Shown here: positions 60,200 through 64,000 of the stretch, piece by piece
Numbering within the stretch: position 1 is the first letter of the stretch
Layout of the letters: every line of letters starts with the position of its first letter
Assembly: GCA_965208395.1 (NCBI GenBank)
Contig: CBDBON010000002.1
Coordinates: 248,001 to 312,000 of the forward strand
DNA: 64,000 nt
Reading direction: 5' to 3'
Origin: CBDBON01 sp965208395
GTDB taxonomy: Bacteria; Chloroflexota; Dehalococcoidia; Lucifugimonadales; CBDBON01
The notes under the pieces: model-generated
What the model was told of the DNA's origin: nothing
The model's input: only the letters and a program-made list of their open reading frames with translations
Database searches by the model: none
Made by a program: the position numbers and the translations under genes

Positions 60200-60847
60200 A
60201 TGTTCCTAGACCTGCACACCCATTCCGTCGCCTCCGACGACTCACGCGCCACCGTAGAGCAGTACGTCAAATGGATTGGCATGCTGCGCCGGAAGGGGTA
60301 TCGGATAGACGGGTTCGTGCTCACCGAGCACCGCATGTTCGACTTCGATCGCGACTACTCGGACCTGGCGGCCGAAGGCGACGTCCTCATCCTCAAGGGA
60401 GCGGAGCTTGACACCCGAGTGGGGCACTTCCTCGTGTTCGGCATCACGCCGGAGCTGACCCGGAGGATAGACCTCGCCGACGTTGGAATGGACGCTATGG
60501 AGCTGATGCGCGTGGCGGCCGAGACCGGGGGCATCGCCATACCGGCCCACCCCGGCAGGTTCGGCATCGGTCTCTACGAATTCATGGGGAACGGAACGGA
60601 CTATAGCGGATTGACGATTGTAGAGCATCTGAACGGAAGCAACCGGCCGGGGGAGCAGGGACGCGCCGAAGAGCTGATCGCGAAGTACGGCTACAAGGGG
60701 ACGGGCGGGAGCGACGCCCACCTCGTCAGCGCCATAGGCGCCTGCATGACCGAGTTCGAGCGTCCTGTTACAACCGAGGAGGAGCTGGTCCGGGAGCTGA
60801 TCTCGGGGGACTTCCGTGCGGTACGGCTGGAGGAGACGAAGGAATGA
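60200..60847 (+). CDS. PHP-domain metal-dependent phosphoesterase
   Basis: A 215-residue PHP protein. Metal ligands are in DLHTHSVASDD (4-14), TEHRMFDFDRD near 40, KGAELDTRVGHFLVFG near 67, IPAHPGRFG near 117 and GSDAHLVSAIGA near 172. The PHP fold hydrolyses phosphoesters with a trinuclear metal site. ATG 60200 begins the domain exactly; the longer frame is shadow. Its stop overlaps the next start by 4 bases (ATGA), so it heads a three-gene unit with two hot-dog proteins. Confidence 0.85.
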   Translation: MFLDLHTHSVASDDSRATVEQYVKWIGMLRRKGYRIDGFVLTEHRMFDFDRDYSDLAAEGDVLILKGAELDTRVGHFLVFGITPELTRRIDLADVGMDAMELMRVAAETGGIAIPAHPGRFGIGLYEFMGNGTDYSGLTIVEHLNGSNRPGEQGRAEELIAKYGYKGTGGSDAHLVSAIGACMTEFERPVTTEEELVRELISGDFRAVRLEETKE

Positions 60848-61263
60848 CCACCGACGGTATCAAGTTCGACAGGAGCCTGCTCGGCGTGGAGCATCCGATT
60901 GGGACCATAGAGGTGACCGGAGAGATGATCGAGGAGTACGCCCGCGTGACGGGCGCGGCTGACAGCTCCGTCGCGTCGCCGGCTCTGTGCTCCATGTTCA
61001 CGCAGACCATCACGCGGCCCGACATCAAGCTCGAGTTCGGGAGCATGGGCCTCTTCGCGGGAGAGGCGATCGACAGCCTCTCTCCGATCCGGTCCGGTGA
61101 CTTGCTGGAGGGGCGCACCATGCTCAAGGAGGTCTACGCCAAGACGGGCCGGTCCGGCAAGATGGTGTTCACGGTATGGGAGACGAGCTTCGCGAGGCGC
61201 GACGGCGAGCTGGTCGCGCGCGTCCGCGAGTCGTTCGTCCAGAGGGAGTCGAAGAGACAGTGA
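60844..61263 (+). CDS. MaoC/FAS1-like hot-dog dehydratase subunit
   Basis: A 139-residue hot-dog-fold protein resembling the FAS1-like dehydratase N-terminal (HTD) half: FDRSLLGVEHPIGTIEVTGEMIEEYARVTG, then GLFAGEAIDSLSPIRSGDLLEGRTMLKEVYAKTGRSGKMVFTVWET. Such subunits usually work as a pair, hydrating an enoyl-CoA or dehydrating a hydroxyacyl-CoA. The second subunit is encoded next and overlaps by 4 bases. Substrate unknown. Confidence 0.75.
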   Translation: MTTDGIKFDRSLLGVEHPIGTIEVTGEMIEEYARVTGAADSSVASPALCSMFTQTITRPDIKLEFGSMGLFAGEAIDSLSPIRSGDLLEGRTMLKEVYAKTGRSGKMVFTVWETSFARRDGELVARVRESFVQRESKRQ

Positions 61264-61691
61264 ACGACAGAGAGTTCTATTTCGAGGACGTGGAGATGGG
61301 TGACGACATCGGCCCGGTGGAGCGCACCATCACAGGTGAGCAGGTGCGGGCGTTCGTCGGCCTGTGGGGTGGGGACAGCGGCGCAAACAGGTTCACCAGC
61401 GACGAGGCGGCGATCGAGGAAGGCCTGCCCGGAGCCATTGTGCCGGGAGCCATGAACGTCGGAATCATCGCCCACGCCATCACGGGGTGGGCCCCCAACG
61501 CCACGCTGAAGACGCTTGACCTCGTCTTCCGGCAGATGGTGCGGCACAACGTCCCGTACCAGATCGTGGGCATCGTCACCGACAAGGCCGACGGCGAGCA
61601 GCAGATCGAGTGCGACGTGTGGATGGAGGGGCCGGACGGCACCCGGCTCGTTATCGGCAAGGCGACCGCCGTCCTGCCGGCCCGGAGCTAG
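61260..61691 (+). CDS. MaoC-like hot-dog dehydratase subunit
   Basis: A 143-residue hot-dog protein: FYFEDVEMGDDIGPVERTITGEQVRAFVGLWGGDSGANRFTSDEAAIEEGLPGAIVPGAMNVGIIAHAITGW. The D-x(n)-H arrangement of MaoC hydratases is partly kept; the usual H of NPxHxD is replaced by NRFTSDE, so activity may rest with the partner subunit. GTG start overlapping the preceding stop. It ends the PHP-hot-dog operon. Confidence 0.75.
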   Translation: MNDREFYFEDVEMGDDIGPVERTITGEQVRAFVGLWGGDSGANRFTSDEAAIEEGLPGAIVPGAMNVGIIAHAITGWAPNATLKTLDLVFRQMVRHNVPYQIVGIVTDKADGEQQIECDVWMEGPDGTRLVIGKATAVLPARS

Positions 61692-61710
61692 CTTCTTATC
61701 CCTGCTCCCC

Positions 61711-62523
61711 CTAGTGCTCCATCACCGTGCCGCCGTTGAGGTTGATCGACTGACCCTGGATCCATGAGGCCGCCTCCGTGCAGAGGTAGGCCATGAACTC
61801 GCCGATCTCCTCGTCGGTGCCGTTCCTGCCTATCGGAGTGTTTCTCGCCAAGTCCTCCCACTCCTCTCCCCTGCCCACGTCGTCCATTCGGTGCGTGTCA
61901 ACCGCGCCCGGGCAGACGCAGTTGACGTTTATGCCGTGAGGACCGAGCTCCCTAGCCATTGACTGGGTCATCCCGACGACTGCGAAGTTGGCCGCGTTGT
62001 ATGCCAGCGTGTTGGGGCTGCCCCGCTTGCCCGCCACCGATGAGACGTTGACGATCTTTCCACCCTCTCCCTGCCGGATCAGCTCCCTGGCCACCGCCTT
62101 GGTGCAGAGGTACGTCCCTCCGATCTTGATGTCCACCACCTTCTGGAAGATGTCGTCGTCCAGGTCGAGGATGGGCACCCGGTCGGGCCCCCTGGCGAAG
62201 GCGGCGTTGTTCATCAGGATGTCGACCCGTCCGAACTCCTCGAGGGTGCGGTCCACCATCGCCTGGACGTCCGCGCTGTCGCTCACGTCCACGGTCAACG
62301 TCAGCGCCCTGCGGCCCAGCTCGCGCACCTGGTCCGCCGTGCTCTCGATGTCCCGCCAGCTGACGGCCTTCTCGTCGGGCGGAAAGGAGGCCGGATCGCG
62401 GCCGGTGCCCGTGACCACGATGTCTGCCCCCAGTCCGGCGAGAGCCACGGCGCACGCGCGGCCGATTCCCCTGAGCCGTCCCGCGCCGGTTACGATCGCC
62501 ACCTTCCCGTCAAGCTCTCCCAT
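61711..62523 (-). CDS. short-chain dehydrogenase/reductase with atypical active site
   Basis: A 270-residue SDR. TGAGRLRGIG (12-21) carries two extra residues in the cofactor loop, NNAAF is near 107, and the catalytic serine is in NVSSVAGKRG near 157. The tyrosine is present in AYNAANFAVVG, but the expected lysine of Y-x-x-x-K is asparagine, which is unusual. The end WIQGQSINLNGGTVMEH is normal. Reduced or altered chemistry is possible. It is transcribed from the side of gatA, with a palindromic repeat between them. Confidence 0.8.
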   Translation of the reverse strand: MGELDGKVAIVTGAGRLRGIGRACAVALAGLGADIVVTGTGRDPASFPPDEKAVSWRDIESTADQVRELGRRALTLTVDVSDSADVQAMVDRTLEEFGRVDILMNNAAFARGPDRVPILDLDDDIFQKVVDIKIGGTYLCTKAVARELIRQGEGGKIVNVSSVAGKRGSPNTLAYNAANFAVVGMTQSMARELGPHGINVNCVCPGAVDTHRMDDVGRGEEWEDLARNTPIGRNGTDEEIGEFMAYLCTEAASWIQGQSINLNGGTVMEH

Positions 62524-62590
62524 GTCTTCTCTCCCTTCTGATATCCATCCCCCTACTTCGCCTGAAGTCCCCGTTCCCGTATCCTGTCTT

Positions 62591-62632
62591 ACCTCTCCCC
62601 CCGGCTCCGCGGGGGGAAGATTGAGATGGGGG
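62591..62632. repeat. REP-like GC palindrome, copy 6 (inverted)
   Basis: ACCTCTCCCCCCGGCTCCGC followed by GGGGGGAAGATTGAGATGGG. The flank GAAGATTGAGATGGG is the complement of the flank in copies 2 and 4. Confidence 0.6.
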
Positions 62633-62634
62633 CT

Positions 62635-64000
62635 TTATGCGGCTTTCGTAAGGCCGCTCCCGTCGAGCGGCGGCCTCAGCATATGCCACTCCGTGGCCTG
62701 CTCGTAGGCGTAGGCGATACGGAAGAGGGTCTCCTCCGCCAGGGGCGGGGCCAGCAGCTGAAGTCCGACCGGCAACCCGTCCGACAGCCCCGCCGGGACC
62801 GATATTCCCGGTATTCCCGCGATGTTGGCCGGGATCGTCAGTATGTCGCTCAGGTACATGGAGAGTGGATCGGCGGTCCGCTCGCCCAGCCTGAAGGCCA
62901 CGGAGGGCGAGGTCGGCGTTACCAGGGCGTCGACCCGCTCGAAGACCTGCTGGAACTCCCGCCTGATGAGGGTCCTCACCCGCTGCGCCTTCAGGTAGTA
63001 GGCGTCGTAGTATCCGGCGGAGAGCGCGTAGCTGCCCAGCATGATCCGCCTCTTCACCTCCGGGCCGAAACCCTCCTGCCTCGTCCTCTCCAGGGCGTCC
63101 CACATGCTTCCCGGCTCGCTCGTCGAGTGGCCGTACTTCACCCCGTCGTACCTCGCCAGGTTGGCCGACGCCTCCGAAGGCGCGATTATGTAGTAGACGG
63201 CCAGCGCATACCGGGTATGGGGCAGAGAGACCTCCTCCACGCGGGCGCCCAGGCCGTCGAGGACATCGACCGCCCTGCGCACCGCGCTCTCTACGCCCGG
63301 CTCCAGCCCGTCGACGAAGTACTCTCCGGGCACGCCGATGCGGAGCCCGGCGACCCCCTGTCCGATCTTGGACACGTAGTCCGGGACGTCGTAGGAGATC
63401 AATGTCGAGTCCCGCCTGTCGTGGCCCGCCACCGTCTGCAGCACCAGGGCCGAGTCGGTGACGTCCCTGGTGATCGGCCCTATCTGGTCGAGGGAGCTGG
63501 CGAAGGCCACCAAACCATAGCGGCTGACCAGTCCGTAGGTGGGCTTCATGCCGACCACTCCGCAGAGGGCGGCGGGCTGTCGGATACTGCCTCCCGTATC
63601 GGAGCCGAGCGCGTAGACGCACTCCCCGGCCGCCACGGCCGCGGTCGGTCCGCCGCTGCTGCCTCCCGGCACCCGGCCCAGGTCCCACGGGTTCAGAGTG
63701 GTGTGGAAGGCGGAGTTCTCTGTGGAGGAGCCCATCGCGAACTCGTCCAGGTTTCCCTTCCCGATCAGCACCGCGCCGGCGTCGTGCAGCTTCGTCGTGA
63801 CCGCAGCGTCGTACGGCGGCGTGAACCGCTCCAGCATCTTCGACGAGCAGGTCGTCCTGACGCCCTTCGTGCAGATGTTGTCCTTGACCTGCATGGGGAT
63901 GCCGGTCAACGGGCCGGCCCGCCCTTCGGCGATGCACAGGTCTGCTCGCCGGGCCTGCTCCAGGGCGCTGTCCTCCGTGACCGTCACGAAGGCGCGCACG
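62635..64000 (-). CDS. gatA: Asp-tRNA(Asn)/Glu-tRNA(Gln) amidotransferase subunit A, partial at right edge
   Basis: The frame is open to the right edge, giving 455 residues and lacking roughly the first 35-40. The amidase-signature triad is visible: lysine in PMQVKDNIC near 39, serine in GGSSGGPTAAV near 113-118, and serine in GSDTGGSIRQPAA near 132-139. PGISVPAGLSDGLPVGLQLLAP near 402-423 is typical of GatA. GatCAB converts Glu-tRNA(Gln) and Asp-tRNA(Asn). gatB and gatC are not seen inside the window. Confidence 0.92.
   Translation of the reverse strand, partial: VRAFVTVTEDSALEQARRADLCIAEGRAGPLTGIPMQVKDNICTKGVRTTCSSKMLERFTPPYDAAVTTKLHDAGAVLIGKGNLDEFAMGSSTENSAFHTTLNPWDLGRVPGGSSGGPTAAVAAGECVYALGSDTGGSIRQPAALCGVVGMKPTYGLVSRYGLVAFASSLDQIGPITRDVTDSALVLQTVAGHDRRDSTLISYDVPDYVSKIGQGVAGLRIGVPGEYFVDGLEPGVESAVRRAVDVLDGLGARVEEVSLPHTRYALAVYYIIAPSEASANLARYDGVKYGHSTSEPGSMWDALERTRQEGFGPEVKRRIMLGSYALSAGYYDAYYLKAQRVRTLIRREFQQVFERVDALVTPTSPSVAFRLGERTADPLSMYLSDILTIPANIAGIPGISVPAGLSDGLPVGLQLLAPPLAEETLFRIAYAYEQATEWHMLRPPLDGSGLTKAA

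Overview
The window is GC-rich, densely coding bacterial chromosome. It looks like an uncultured member of the Chloroflexota, probably the Dehalococcoidia/SAR202 side. This placement is inference. It rests on an rsmH-ftsA-ftsZ cluster with no peptidoglycan genes beside it, a B12-dependent ribonucleotide reductase with NrdR, a PspA-PspAA-PspAB-HtpX envelope-stress set, lipoproteins with long Thr/Pro linkers, and many SDR, TPP-dependent and TIM-barrel catabolic enzymes. No rRNA or tRNA gene was seen, so the lineage cannot be fixed from this window alone.

Layout. 0-3 kb: a catabolic operon (PLP enzyme fragment, TIM-barrel isomerase, TPP enzyme). 3-7 kb: a small defence-like patch, with a PD-(D/E)XK nuclease and its small partner, an alpha/beta hydrolase, and an ApeA-like HEPN protein. 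7.3-13 kb: a DMSP-demethylase-like GcvT protein with a serine hydrolase, RNase HI, a GNAT acetyltransferase, a DUF1330 protein, and a mycothiol-type formaldehyde dehydrogenase with a tiny partner. 13-19 kb: a benzoylformate-decarboxylase-like enzyme, a VapBC pair, a TlpA thioredoxin, BirA, and two SDRs, one of them catalytically dead. 19-33 kb: housekeeping genes (yggT, proC, pdxA, nrdJ, nrdR, ftsZ, ftsA, rsmH, mogA/moaB, trmD, argF, der, plsY, gpsA).

33.5-46 kb: a polar amino-acid ABC transporter (aapJ, aapQ, aapM, aapP). It is split between the binding-protein gene and the permease genes by a 7.9 kb mobile element at 34848-42781. The element has about 103-bp terminal inverted repeats (the outer 56 bp identical) and a perfect 8-bp target duplication. 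Its cargo is a SLATT-like two-helix membrane protein followed by two microproteins with the same polyproline-KKD tail, several small proteins of unknown function, a HEPN/PaREP1-like protein, a broken serine recombinase with an exact 150-bp tandem duplication, a DDE transposase, a CAP-domain lipoprotein, and two overlapping tiny membrane proteins.

46-64 kb: a sarcosine-oxidase-like flavoenzyme, prmA, dnaJ, an intergenic array of helically phased TGTCCC-type repeats, an M28 peptidase lipoprotein, gyrA, an amidotransferase-like protein without its nucleophile, the psp/htpX cluster, holB with a PSP1 protein, further SDRs, a PHP phosphoesterase with two hot-dog dehydratase-like subunits, and gatA running off the right edge. 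Short GC-rich palindromes recur between genes.

The strongest candidate for something undescribed is the mobile element, and within it the membrane-protein plus twin polyproline-microprotein operon at 35021-35896, which has its own promoter-like sequence and terminator.
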